From contig NZ_AP019860.1 in assembly GCF_009002475.1 (NCBI RefSeq), positions 7,144,501 through 7,208,500 on the forward strand: a DNA stretch of 64,000 nt, written 5' to 3'. Position 1 is the stretch's first letter, and every line of letters starts with the position of its first letter. Positions 34,571-45,100 of the stretch are shown here, one piece after another. The translations under genes and the position numbers were made by a program. The notes beneath the pieces were generated by a model. That model made no database searches and was not told the DNA's origin. It saw only the letters and a program-made list of their open reading frames with translations. This DNA is from Candidatus Uabimicrobium amorphum (GTDB lineage: Bacteria > Planctomycetota > Uabimicrobiia > Uabimicrobiales > Uabimicrobiaceae).

Positions 34571-35239
34571 TTGAAAAAACTAGTATGGATTTTTATGATT
34601 CTTTGTTGTAGTTGTTGTCGTATGCCTACGTTTGGCAATGTTGTCACCGACACTCCTAAAATGAATTGGTTTACCAAACCTTCCTCTCAATTTACAGTGA
34701 AACATATTACCAACATTATTTTTGATAACGATGAGAATAATGAAATTGATTTAATTGGTTATTTAATGGTCAAAAATGATAATTTTCGCTTATTGGGAAT
34801 GAACGAAATTGGTATCACACTTTTTGATATATACCACGAAATTAATAAACCACTTACGACAGTAAAAACATTTCGTGATTTAGAAAAATACGATGTTTTA
34901 CAAAATATTGCGGCAGATATCCGCTTGTTATTTCTTTCCCCTTTCGATAGTGCGAACAAAATATTTACCGATGACAAAAAAAACACCACATATGTAAAAA
35001 ACAATGACGATGGTTCGTGGATCGCTTGGAAAATAAGCTCCACAGGAGTTCCACAACAAATTACTGTGGGCAAGTGCTCGGATACGATAAAAGAAATTCG
35101 TTTTCAGTTGGGCGATGGGCCTTTCTTTGAAAAAGCATTTATTTCTTATCCGGGAATTACTGTAGAGTTAGAAATACTCCAGGTCGAATCGCGCGACATC
35201 CCTGACGAAAAATTTGTCCCCGGAGAAGTTAAAACATGA
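34571..35239 (+). CDS. DUF3261-like lipoprotein
   Basis: Seen: 222 residues. A short signal with a Cys cluster (FMILCCSCCRM) suggests lipid attachment. The body (FTVKHITNIIF, LIGYLMVKNDNFRLLGMNEIGITLFDI, VLQNIAADIRLLFLSP) matches the layout of DUF3261 lipoproteins, a LolA/LolB-like fold found in aryl polyene clusters. TTG at 34571 is the start, with GGAG about 8 bases upstream. It overlaps the ketoacyl synthase gene by 4 bases (ATGA), so it belongs to that pathway, perhaps carrying the lipid product to the outer membrane. The family match is from memory of the pattern. Confidence 0.65.
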   Translation: MKKLVWIFMILCCSCCRMPTFGNVVTDTPKMNWFTKPSSQFTVKHITNIIFDNDENNEIDLIGYLMVKNDNFRLLGMNEIGITLFDIYHEINKPLTTVKTFRDLEKYDVLQNIAADIRLLFLSPFDSANKIFTDDKKNTTYVKNNDDGSWIAWKISSTGVPQQITVGKCSDTIKEIRFQLGDGPFFEKAFISYPGITVELEILQVESRDIPDEKFVPGEVKT

Positions 35240-36387
35240 ATCGAGTAGTTATTACTGGTGTGGGAGTTATTAACAGCATTGCCAATGATTTTTCACAACT
35301 CTTGCCGGCTCTTCGCGCCTGTAAACGCAATATCGGAAGCGTTAGTTTATTTCCGACTACGGCCACTTACCCCGTTGCTGAAGTCAAAAATTTTATGTCC
35401 CCTTCCGGCTATCGTACCTTAGATTTAGCGGAAAACGCTTGTGAGGAAGCGATAAAAGACAGTGGCATAGATCCATATGCTTTTGTCTTTAGTACCTCAA
35501 CGATTGGTATGCCAGAATTGGAAGAAGATTTTCTGTTGCGCCATGAAGGAGGTACACAGAATTTCAATTATAACGACGCGCTTTCCGTGGGAGAATTTGC
35601 CAATAAATTGGCACGAAAATATAATATACAAGGCACAACGACTTCATTTTCTACCGCATGCTCTTCAAGTGCCAATGCCATAGGCTATGCTTTTCTACAA
35701 GTGCAAAGCGGCATTTGCGACTCTGCACTTGCCGGAGGAGCTGATGCGCTGTGTCGTTTGACATACTATGGTTTTCAAAGCCTAAAGGTGATGTCTCCTG
35801 TACCATGTACACCTTTCGATGTAAACCGTCAAGGAATGAATCTTGGTGAAGGGGCGGCTTTTGTTGTTTTAGAGACACTGGAAAATGCGCAAAGGCGTGG
35901 TGCAAAAATTTATGCGGAAGTCATGGGTGTCGGAATGAGTGCCGATGGACATCACATGAGTTCCCCCGATCCTGAAGGCAGTGGTGCATCACTGGCGATG
36001 AATCGCGCGATGAAAAATGCGCGTATCACGGTGCAAGAAATTTCCTATGTGAGCGCTCATGGTACGGGAACTATATTAAATGATCACACCGAGAGTATTG
36101 CCATTAATAAAGTTTTTCAAGAGCACACTAGGAATATATACGTGAATAGTTTAAAATCTTATGTAGGTCATACCCTGGGAGCCGCAGGGGCCATGGCGAT
36201 TGCCATCACCATTTGTAGTATGAAACATGGATATATTCCCCCGACATTGGGACTACGCGAACGCGACCAAGCATGTTCGTTGCGCATGGTACCACAAGAG
36301 GGAGTTGATGTAGAAGTTCCTTACGCAATGATCAATGCCTTTGCATTTGGCGGAAACAACACGAGTCTTGTCTTGGGGAAAATGTAA
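35236..36387 (+). CDS. 3-oxoacyl-ACP synthase (KAS II type)
   Basis: Seen: 383 residues. Active-site Cys142 lies in FSTACSSSANAI, with the catalytic His275 in SAHGTGT and His312 in YVGHTLGAAGAM; NAFAFGGNN is near the end. The full Cys-His-His triad shows an active condensing enzyme that extends acyl-ACP with malonyl-ACP. The next gene is a ketosynthase lacking the Cys, so the two probably form a KS/chain-length-factor heterodimer as in aryl polyene and type II polyketide systems. The start overlaps the lipoprotein stop; the stop overlaps the next ATG. Confidence 0.92.
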   Translation: MNRVVITGVGVINSIANDFSQLLPALRACKRNIGSVSLFPTTATYPVAEVKNFMSPSGYRTLDLAENACEEAIKDSGIDPYAFVFSTSTIGMPELEEDFLLRHEGGTQNFNYNDALSVGEFANKLARKYNIQGTTTSFSTACSSSANAIGYAFLQVQSGICDSALAGGADALCRLTYYGFQSLKVMSPVPCTPFDVNRQGMNLGEGAAFVVLETLENAQRRGAKIYAEVMGVGMSADGHHMSSPDPEGSGASLAMNRAMKNARITVQEISYVSAHGTGTILNDHTESIAINKVFQEHTRNIYVNSLKSYVGHTLGAAGAMAIAITICSMKHGYIPPTLGLRERDQACSLRMVPQEGVDVEVPYAMINAFAFGGNNTSLVLGKM

Positions 36388-37412
36388 TGCATCACACAAA
36401 AATATCCATAGTAAACAATGAAATTATTGCTCCTAGTGGTGAAAATTATGCCGCATTTACCGAACGTTTTTTCGCCCAAAGCCTCCAGGGAAGCACGGAA
36501 CGTAGTTTACAATTTTTCAATGAAGAATACGCGCAACACATAAAAAAAATCGACAATGTCGATACATCAATGATTCCTTCGCGACTAAAGCGACGCATGA
36601 GTTTTTTAACACAAATGATGATTTCTTGCGCCACGAAATGTTTACAAGATTGCGCGTATGATCGCGAAAATTTAGGTGTCATCATCGCCACAGGTTGGGG
36701 AGAACTCGAAACCACAGAAAAACTTCTCATGGGAATCATTGAAGGGGGAGACGTAGCCTTATCTCCCACACAATTTCACAACAGTGTTCACAATACCGCG
36801 GCGGGTTATTTAGGTATCATGTTGAAAGTGAAAGGCCCTACGTTGACAATTAGTCAAGAAAACCATTCATTAGAAGCCGCTTTGGCAGCGGGACATTTAT
36901 TGATAAATAGTCAACAAACACAGCATGCTCTCGTGGGCGGCGTCGACACATATTTTCGCTTTTCAGTTCTCGATCCGCATAATGAGAAATACCCTCATAC
37001 TTTTGGTTGTGGGGCTTCGAGTTTCCTACTTTCACGCGACTGCGACCATGGACCGTATCTTGAAATAATTTCGTTAGCAGATACATTAAAAACTGTCGCA
37101 TATGCCTCGCAGTTAGCCAATAAACTTCGCGATGTTCACATAGACATGTTGTGGTTAAGTGGCGTTTCTACTCCGCAACCATTCTTGCAAAAGCTCTCTA
37201 CGCAAGTAAATGTAATAAACAACGCAAAAAATCCATATTACCCTACAGACAGTGGTATGGAAATAACCGCAATACTTGCAACACTACAACGTGGTGAATT
37301 ACCTGATAAGATCGAAGGCTATAACATACAAGGCTCTTCAGGGAAAATACGCCACGCACTATATGTAAAAGAAACACAAGGTATTTATAAATCGTTTATG
37401 ATATGGGTTTAA
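36387..37412 (+). CDS. ketoacyl-synthase-like chain-length factor
   Basis: Seen: 341 residues. SPTQFHNSVHNTAAGYLG is the signature of the stand-alone ketoacyl-synthase-like family (PF13723) annotated as chain-length factor. At the place of the active-site Cys the sequence reads TISQENHSLEAALAAG, without a Cys, so it cannot form the acyl-enzyme. Family role: partners an active KS and sets product length. Overlaps the KS gene (TAATG). Diverged N- and C-terminal parts are normal for these proteins. Confidence 0.85.
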   Translation: MHHTKISIVNNEIIAPSGENYAAFTERFFAQSLQGSTERSLQFFNEEYAQHIKKIDNVDTSMIPSRLKRRMSFLTQMMISCATKCLQDCAYDRENLGVIIATGWGELETTEKLLMGIIEGGDVALSPTQFHNSVHNTAAGYLGIMLKVKGPTLTISQENHSLEAALAAGHLLINSQQTQHALVGGVDTYFRFSVLDPHNEKYPHTFGCGASSFLLSRDCDHGPYLEIISLADTLKTVAYASQLANKLRDVHIDMLWLSGVSTPQPFLQKLSTQVNVINNAKNPYYPTDSGMEITAILATLQRGELPDKIEGYNIQGSSGKIRHALYVKETQGIYKSFMIWV

Positions 37413-37416
37413 AAAA

Positions 37417-38151
37417 ATGGAAGAGAAAAAAAACGCTCTCATCACAGGGGGAAGTAAGGGTATCGGTCGCGCGATTAGTATTGAATTGGCGATGAGTGGT
37501 TATCATGTCATGGTCAATTATCACAGCGACGATGACGCAGCGAATACCACAAAAGAAATGATCGAAGAGAAAGGTGGTAGTGCCACATTGTTGAAGTTCA
37601 ACGTGGCAAACCATGACGAAGTGCAACAGCATCTATTACCTATCTTTGAAGAACAAAAACAGGGAATTGAAGTTCTTGTCAACAATGCTGGTATTATTCG
37701 CGACAACTCTATTGTGTGGATGAGCAAAGACAATTGGGATGATGTCATACGCACCAACCTTGACGCGTTCTTTTATGTCTCTAAAATCGTCAGTAAGCGC
37801 ATGGTAAAACAAAAATATGGACGAATTATTTCTATTGCGTCGACCTCAGGCCAAGCAGGTATGCGTGGTCAAGTAAACTACAGCGCCTCCAAAGGGGGAA
37901 TTATCGCCGCCACAAAATCGTTGGCGATAGAACTTGCTTCGCGGAAAATCACCGCAAATGTCGTTGCACCAGGTTTTATCGATACCGAAATGGTGCAGCA
38001 TGTGGATCAAGAAAAAGTGCTTCCTCATATACCGATGAAAAGAATCGGTACTCCTGAAGAAGTGGCAGCAGTCGTAGGTTTTCTAGCTTCGGCAAAAAGT
38101 AGCTATATTACCGGGCAAGTTATCGCGGTCAATGGCGGAATGTACATGTAA
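37417..38151 (+). CDS. fabG: 3-oxoacyl-ACP reductase
   Basis: Seen: 244 residues. TGGSKGIGR is the NADPH loop, followed by NNAGI and by the catalytic Ser (SIASTSG) and Y-S-A-S-K. VAPGFIDTEM and a C-terminal AVNGGMYM are typical FabG features, as is the length. Reduces the 3-keto group made by the upstream synthase. Four bases after the chain-length-factor gene. The symbol reflects the family; it may be dedicated to this pathway rather than general fatty-acid synthesis. Confidence 0.9.
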   Translation: MEEKKNALITGGSKGIGRAISIELAMSGYHVMVNYHSDDDAANTTKEMIEEKGGSATLLKFNVANHDEVQQHLLPIFEEQKQGIEVLVNNAGIIRDNSIVWMSKDNWDDVIRTNLDAFFYVSKIVSKRMVKQKYGRIISIASTSGQAGMRGQVNYSASKGGIIAATKSLAIELASRKITANVVAPGFIDTEMVQHVDQEKVLPHIPMKRIGTPEEVAAVVGFLASAKSSYITGQVIAVNGGMYM

Positions 38152-38160
38152 GGAATCACA

Positions 38161-39762
38161 ATGCGTTGGACACCTTATCAACAAGAAAAGTTAAACTCAG
38201 ATATAGATGTAATTATTGTCGGCTCGGGGATTAGTGGCCTAACTGCGGCGGGTGTTCTTGCCAAAGAGGGAAAAAAAGTCGTCGTTTTGGAGAAACACTA
38301 CGAAATAGGAGGATTCACCCACACTTTTAAACGTCGTGGATACGAGTGGAACACCGGTCTACATTACATCGGTCAAGTACAAAACCCCGAAAGCACCATG
38401 CGCCAAATATTCGACTATTTGAGTGATTTTAAATTAAAATGGGCACATATGGGTGAGGTGTACGATCGCTTATTTTTCCCCGATAGATCTTACTGTTTTT
38501 ACTCTGACCCACAAAAATTTCAAAATAGCCTTTGCGTCGATTTTCCGGAAGAGCAGACAGCGATAGAGACCTACATACACGATATTGTGGGTGGCTCTGC
38601 GTGTCGTTCTAATTTTTTTGTGCAAAAAATAATACCTGGTCCCCTTGCTAAATTAACATATCCTCTTCTCACGCGAAAGTTCCTGCAATTTTCGAAGAAT
38701 ACTACGTATGAACATCTGGAAAAACTTACCGACAACCAAGAATTGATTGCAGTTCTCACCGGACAGTGGGGAAATTATGGTCTTCCGCCAAAACAAAGTA
38801 GTTTTGGCATCCACGCACTTGTGGCGAGTCATTACCTGGACAATGGAGGATCATACCCCATCGGAGGAAGCCGTAGAATAGCAGAGACGATCGTTGAAAA
38901 TATTGAAAATCACGGTGGACAAGTATTTTCCAAAGCCGGCGTCGAAAGTTTTCTTACCGAAGGAAAAAAAGTCACTGGTGTGCAACTGGAAAACGGCGAT
39001 AAAATTTTTGCGCCGCTTGTCATCAGTGGCATAGGTGCTGTCAATACATTCAGCAAAGTCCCAGGGCTAAAATTTGATCTTAAAGAAAAATTGCAAGGAT
39101 TGACACCTTCCTGCGGCTATATGGATTTATTCATCGGTTTGAAGGGCACACCCCAATCCTTGGGACTACCCAAAAACAACTACTGGATATACCCCGGCTA
39201 TGATCACGACGACAATGTCACCAAATATTTACAAGATCACAAATCGGAATTTCCGATTGTTTATATTTCATTTCCTTCGGCGAAAGATCCCGAATGGACG
39301 CAGCGCTACCCAGATAAATCCACTATCGAAATTATTACCCTGGCGTCTTATGACTGGTTCAAAAAATGGGAAGATGCGCCGTGGCGAAAACGCGGTGAGG
39401 ATTATATGGATTTCAAAGAATATTTTAGTAAACGTTTACTGGAAAAACTTTACGAACACTTTCCTCATCTGCGCGACAAAGTCGACTACTACGAATTATC
39501 TACCCCTCTATCTACAAAACATTTCACGAGTTATAGTCGTGGTGAGATGTATGGACTGAACCATACGCCACAACGTTTTGCACTCAAATGGCTGCGTCCG
39601 CAAACCCCTATTAAAAATTTATTCATTACCGGACAAGACGTCGTAACAAACGGCGTTGCGGGTGCCTTGTTTTCCGGAATGTTAACAACCTGCGCTATTA
39701 TGCGAAAAAATATGATAACGCACATTCAAAAAGAAATTGCGAAAGAGAACGAAAATGAATAA
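38161..39762 (+). CDS. retinol-saturase/CrtI-type FAD oxidoreductase
   Basis: Seen: 533 residues. An N-terminal dinucleotide fold (VIIVGSGISGLTAAGVL), GGFTHTFKRRGYEWNTGLHY, SFPSAKDPEW, STIEIITLASYDWF, YYELSTPLST, and TGQDVVTNGVAGALFSGML. These agree closely with all-trans-retinol 13,14-reductase (RetSat) and bacterial carotenoid desaturase relatives. Family: FAD enzymes that saturate, desaturate or isomerise conjugated polyenes. Set 9 bases behind fabG, it probably modifies the acyl chain made by the KS pair. Related phytoene-desaturase-like genes are found in anammox ladderane loci. Confidence 0.88.
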   Translation: MRWTPYQQEKLNSDIDVIIVGSGISGLTAAGVLAKEGKKVVVLEKHYEIGGFTHTFKRRGYEWNTGLHYIGQVQNPESTMRQIFDYLSDFKLKWAHMGEVYDRLFFPDRSYCFYSDPQKFQNSLCVDFPEEQTAIETYIHDIVGGSACRSNFFVQKIIPGPLAKLTYPLLTRKFLQFSKNTTYEHLEKLTDNQELIAVLTGQWGNYGLPPKQSSFGIHALVASHYLDNGGSYPIGGSRRIAETIVENIENHGGQVFSKAGVESFLTEGKKVTGVQLENGDKIFAPLVISGIGAVNTFSKVPGLKFDLKEKLQGLTPSCGYMDLFIGLKGTPQSLGLPKNNYWIYPGYDHDDNVTKYLQDHKSEFPIVYISFPSAKDPEWTQRYPDKSTIEIITLASYDWFKKWEDAPWRKRGEDYMDFKEYFSKRLLEKLYEHFPHLRDKVDYYELSTPLSTKHFTSYSRGEMYGLNHTPQRFALKWLRPQTPIKNLFITGQDVVTNGVAGALFSGMLTTCAIMRKNMITHIQKEIAKENENE

Positions 39763-41281
39763 CCTAGCTTATATTGACTGGGCGATCCTCGCTGCATACG
39801 CCGTGACAATAGTTGTCATTGGTGTCGTGAGTGGCCGCAAGGAAAAAAATACCGAAGACTATTTCCTCGGAGGGCGCAGTATGCCGTGGTGGGCGGTCAT
39901 GGTTTCGATTTACGCCACATCACTCTCCGCATTGACTTTTATCGGAGTACCTGGTGCTGCCTATGCCGGAGATTTTTACTATTTACAATTAGGGGTAGGC
40001 GACCTGTGTGGAAAGCTCGTCATTTGTTTTTTACTACTCACAGCTTATTATCGTTCGCAAGTAACCACAGTGTACGAATTGCTAGGAGAGCGGTTTGGTC
40101 CACGAACACGCGACGCGGGAACGGGATTTTTTCTCGTAGGACGTATCCTGGCCAGCGGTGTTCGTCTCGCAGGCTGTGCGATTGCTATTCACGTGGTTTT
40201 TGAAGTACCCGTGCATACCGCCATATGGGCCATCGCTGCTGTTGCTGTTGTTTACACGTTTGCCGGAGGAATTAAGGCGGTAATATGGACAGATATGATA
40301 CAGTTTTTTCTGTTTATGGCCGCTGCGGCCATCGCTCTTACCACCATCATTTCATCTCTACCAGAAGGCTTTTCACAATTTTGGAATATCGCGTCTGCCG
40401 AAGGTAAGTTTAAAGTATTTCACGATACCCTGGATAGCGCTAGTCCCAATTACTGGTTAGACCTATCCAACCCCAAAGCGTTTCTCGCCGGATTTTTATT
40501 TGGTTGTTTTACGGGAATTGCCGCTCTTGGAACAGACCAAGACTTAGTGCAGCGCATGTTAACTTGTAAAAACGTCAAAGAAAGTCAACGTGCTTTGATC
40601 TTAACCGGGATATTAAATTTTCCGATCACACTTCTATTCCTAAGTGTGGGAACCGCAGTATTTGTATACTATCAAATTACTCCGGATACACAAGTCGCGG
40701 CATACGAAGCGGCAAAACAAACCGACTACATATTCCCCCACTTCATCAAAACGGTTCTTGCCCCTGGTATGCGTGGTATTCTCATTGCCGGACTTTTTGC
40801 GGCAGCAATGTCGTCTTTAGACTCGGCGCTCAATGCTCTTGCATCCACCGCATATGTTGACATCTATAAGCGTTACATAAATCCTCATGATAAAGACGAT
40901 GCAAATTCTGTGGCCATTTCGCGTATCTATGTAGCGTTATTTGCCCTAATACTCGCTTCTGTGGCTTCGTTATTTAGTCAAGTGGACTCGATCCTGTGGT
41001 TTGGTTTCCGCATATTTGGCTACCTGTACGGCGCATTGTTGGCGGTATTTCTCCTTGCGGTAATGTCCAAAAGACGTTTTTGGGACACCGGGAATTTAAT
41101 CGCGATGCTCACCAGCGTTGTTGTTGTTATCTGGCTTACCTCGAAAAATATTCCAGGGACAAGTATCGAATTGTGGAGCAGCAAACCTCTAGCATGGCAA
41201 TGGGCTCTTCCCGCTGGTACCATCTGGACCGTAGTAGTTGCGCTACTCTTCTCCAAAAAAGAAAGTGAGCAAAATGAATAA
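39755..41281 (+). CDS. sodium:solute symporter (SSS family)
   Basis: Seen: 508 residues from the ATG at 39755, overlapping the previous gene by 8 bases. About 13 membrane segments; family marks include SIYATSLSALTFIGVPGAAY, TFAGGIKAVIWTDMIQ and AAAMSSLDSALNALAS. SSS proteins import sugars, amino acids or monocarboxylates with sodium; the substrate cannot be read here. Its place between the RetSat-like and NagZ genes, with overlaps on both sides, shows co-expression. The glycosidase next door suggests an amino sugar as cargo, but that is inference. Confidence 0.9.
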   Translation: MNNLAYIDWAILAAYAVTIVVIGVVSGRKEKNTEDYFLGGRSMPWWAVMVSIYATSLSALTFIGVPGAAYAGDFYYLQLGVGDLCGKLVICFLLLTAYYRSQVTTVYELLGERFGPRTRDAGTGFFLVGRILASGVRLAGCAIAIHVVFEVPVHTAIWAIAAVAVVYTFAGGIKAVIWTDMIQFFLFMAAAAIALTTIISSLPEGFSQFWNIASAEGKFKVFHDTLDSASPNYWLDLSNPKAFLAGFLFGCFTGIAALGTDQDLVQRMLTCKNVKESQRALILTGILNFPITLLFLSVGTAVFVYYQITPDTQVAAYEAAKQTDYIFPHFIKTVLAPGMRGILIAGLFAAAMSSLDSALNALASTAYVDIYKRYINPHDKDDANSVAISRIYVALFALILASVASLFSQVDSILWFGFRIFGYLYGALLAVFLLAVMSKRRFWDTGNLIAMLTSVVVVIWLTSKNIPGTSIELWSSKPLAWQWALPAGTIWTVVVALLFSKKESEQNE

Positions 41282-42167
41282 AACGCCAATGCTAATTGGA
41301 TTGCCTGGGACTCATTTGACGGCAGATGACAAAGAGCGTCTACAACGTATCAATCCATGGGGGGTTATCTTATTTGCGCGCAACTATGAAAATACTCCGC
41401 AAATAAAAGCGCTTATTTGCGAAATAAAGAAGCTTATTGGTGAAGACACGGAAATTGCACTTGACCACGAAGGTGGACGTGTGGTGCGTTTTCCGGAAGC
41501 TCTTCCCGAGCTTCCCGCGCCACGCCTTTTTGGCGAAGAAAACAATCCCGAGAAGATGTACGAATACAGCTTGCGTGCAGCAAAAGCGTTACAAGACTGG
41601 GGCATTACTTTTAACCTTGCCCCAGTTGTCGATCTATTTATGCAAACTTCACATCAGCGTATGTATGATAGATGTTTCGGAGGAGATCCTCAGTTGGTGG
41701 CGACGATGGCCAATGCTTTTATTAAGGGAATGCATGACGGAGGTGTCAAAGCCACGGCCAAGCATTTTCCAGGTATTGGTCCTGCGGCACACGACACTCA
41801 CGAACGTGGCACAGTCATCGAAATGACCAAAGAAGAAATGGACAAGAAAATGTGGTATCCCTTCCGCGAAGCAATAGCGGCAGGTGTAGATGCGGTCATG
41901 GTGACTCACGGAACATATACACATATTGATCCCGATTTTCCAGCAACGTTGTCGCGTAAAGTAATCACCGATGTACTGCGCAATGAACTGGGGTTTAAAG
42001 GTCTTATATTGTCTGATGATCTAGAAATGGGTGCAATTGAGAAGCATTACGACATCGAGGAAGCGGTAGAAAAATCAATGGCAGGTGGTTGTGATATCGC
42101 ATGTATTTGTTTGCATGTGGAAAATCAGGACCGCGGGTTTGAAACCATACGAAAAATTTCGACATAA
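41274..42167 (+). CDS. nagZ: beta-N-acetylhexosaminidase, GH3 (NagZ-like)
   Basis: Seen: 297 residues from the ATG at 41274 (8-base overlap with the symporter gene). The NagZ hallmarks are WGVILFARN, DHEGGRVVRF, KHFPGIG with the flexible-loop Asp-His pair in HDTHERG near residue 174, and the nucleophile Asp in LSDDLEMGAI near residue 247. NagZ removes N-acetylglucosamine from muropeptides during wall recycling. It is shorter than typical (about 330-340) at the C-terminus. No signal peptide, so cytoplasmic. The preceding symporter may bring in its substrate. Confidence 0.9.
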   Translation: MNKTPMLIGLPGTHLTADDKERLQRINPWGVILFARNYENTPQIKALICEIKKLIGEDTEIALDHEGGRVVRFPEALPELPAPRLFGEENNPEKMYEYSLRAAKALQDWGITFNLAPVVDLFMQTSHQRMYDRCFGGDPQLVATMANAFIKGMHDGGVKATAKHFPGIGPAAHDTHERGTVIEMTKEEMDKKMWYPFREAIAAGVDAVMVTHGTYTHIDPDFPATLSRKVITDVLRNELGFKGLILSDDLEMGAIEKHYDIEEAVEKSMAGGCDIACICLHVENQDRGFETIRKIST

Positions 42168-42182
42168 GTTAGGATTTTTTTG

Positions 42183-45100
42183 ATGAAGATAGACAATGAA
42201 CAACTCGATGTCTTACGCCGCGAGAGAGATCGCTATATTTTACAGCACAAATGGCGCAAAGCGCTCAGTGTGATTGAAAAGATGATCGCTATTCAACCGA
42301 GCGCTTCGTGTTATACAAGATGTGCGATGATCTTGACCAAACTACGCAATTACGATGCTGCTAAAAAATCTTTGCAACAAGCCCTTGACCTGAACGCCGA
42401 CTATGAAAAAGCAAAGTTGCTCTTCGCCAAACTCAACGAAAAATCAATACGCCTCGAAAAGGCAAAAACAAAATCGCATAGTTGGGACAAAGAGGATGTG
42501 TATAAAAAGTGGGAAAAACTGCAAGAGGTGTCACCACAACAAGACACCGATAAGTCGTTTACCATGGGAATGTCTTTAAATTCTTCACCGGATGCCGACT
42601 TTACATCAGAAAAAACCATTCTCTATACACAAAATCAACAAAATGATGACTTTACACTAGGCGGTGGCCAAAGCAAAAGTAGTGGTAACAGCTACCCGCG
42701 CATCGAGCATTGCGCTATCGACAAAAAAATCAACAGCGGCGGTATGGGGGTTATTTACCGAGGAATTCAGACAAATTTACAACGCGAAATAGCGCTGAAG
42801 GGCATCCAACCGCAAATGGCCAAGCACGACCACCAAAAAGATAAATTTATTTCCGAAGCAATGGTCACCGCCTATCTCGACCACCCCAATATCATTCCTG
42901 TATACGAAATGGGAGTGGGAAACGACGACGAATTGCTCCTAACCATGAAATTGATCAACGGCAGTTCGTGGCACGAATTACTGCATCCTTTTACGCGTAG
43001 CCAACGTGAAAAGGCCGATGAATATGATTTGATCGCGCACTTAGAAATTTTACAAAATGTGTGCAATGCCATGGCTTTTGCACACAACAAAGGTATTGTC
43101 CACAATGATCTCAAACCTGCGAATATTATGGTGGGGGAATTTGGCGAAGTGTTTGTCATGGACTGGGGGATTGCCGTAGATATCAGCGAACCACCGCAAG
43201 AGAACCGCAGAGCTTTGCACTGTAAGGAAGTCAAATTTCCCATGGGAACACCGAGCTATATGCCTCCAGAATTAGCGCGCGGCAAGGGGAAGAAAATCGG
43301 TCCGTGGACCGATGTGTATTTACTCGGTGGAATTCTATACGAAATTCTCATGGGCAAATCTCCACACAAGGCAAAAAGTTTGAAGGAATCCATTCACTTA
43401 TCGTGCAACGATATGCCTGCTTTCGATGACAATATTCCCGATGAAATTCGCGAGGTCTGTGAAAAAGCATTGCAAAAAGACATTGGTGATCGTTACCAAA
43501 GTATTAACGCTTTTAAAAAGGCACTGCAAGACTTTTTACAACACCGCGAAAGTGTGATCATCACGCAGCAATCGCAAGAATTATTAGAACGCTGCGAAAA
43601 AAATATCCGCGAGTCACAACTTGCCAAAACACCGAATATCGAACGCAATAGGGTTTATGATGACTTTGCCAAAGCTCTCGCCGGTTTTCAACAAGCGATG
43701 AAATTGTGGGGAAATAACAAGGACGCTGCTCGCGGGCAATTCGCTGCGCGTTTTGCTTACGCCACTGCGGCACTACAAAATAGAGATCTGGGGCTAGCTG
43801 AAGCGCAGGCACGCGAAATTGAAGACCCCGCAAAAAAACAACCACTCATACAAGAAATTGCCATTGCCAAAGAAAAAACATTGCGTTCGTTGCGCATGGC
43901 AAAGGTATTGCGTCGTTCTTTGATTGTTGCGGTGTTGGTGATTATCTCCACCTTAACTTCAGGAATCTGGTTAATTAATAAAAGCCACAATAAAACAATA
44001 CAAGAGCGTGAGCGCACCGAAAGTGCTCGCCGAACAGCAATTGCACGTGCACAAGAAATAGAAAAACAAAAAGACATCAATACAACACAACGCGATCGCG
44101 CACTAGTTAACTTAGCGAATATTGCAATGCGCAGAGCACAGGAGAGTTTAGATGACGCACAAGAAACGGGAAATTCAGCGCACTATGCTCATTGTGGTGT
44201 TTATGCGGGATTGGCATTTGAGTATTTGCACAATGTTCCGGGAGAACAACTTCTCAAGGACAAAAGTCAAGAGTTGATACGCCGCGCTTTAATTCATACA
44301 CCAGCTATTTGGCAAACTCCTTATATCTACAAGTGGACTCCTACAGCTCTTGCGTATAGCAGCGACGGAAAATATTTGTTTTCCGGGGCAGAAGACAATA
44401 CCTTACGTATGTGGGATGTACAAACAGGAAAACAATTGCGCATTTTTGATGGGCATTCACAAGGGGTTACCGCAGTACTTTTTATCGATGACAAGCATCT
44501 CATATCGGCATCTAGAGATAAAACCATTCGCATTTGGGATATACAGGAAAAACAAGCCACAGGCGTTTTAGAGGGACACAGCGCAGAAGTGACAGGCCTT
44601 GCCTACGAGAACAATCGACTTGTTTCTACGGACAAAAATAAAAGTATTCGCATATGGAACTTGCAGCAAAAAAAACTCATACGCGTTTTTGAACAACATG
44701 AATTTGCCATTACTACGCTTGCGACAATGGGAGATGCCATTGCCGTAAATCAACAAAACGATATTTATTTGTGGAACATGCGTAGTGGAAAGCGGCGCAT
44801 TCTCAAAGGCCACGAAAAACCAATTACCAAATTAATCCGTATTAATGAACATACAATTGCTTCCGCCTCCCAAGACCACAGCATTCGTATTTGGAATAAA
44901 GATAGTGACAGCGTAGTTTTACAGGGGCATAAAGACATCGTAAACGATATAGATTACCTGAGCAATCACCAACAAATCGTTTCGTTATCTGCTGACAAAA
45001 CGATTTGTTTTTGGGACATCCAAACACAAAAATTGTTACGCACGCTGCCCACGAAAACATTTTCACTGATAAAGGTAAATCCCAATGGCCGCACGTTTGT

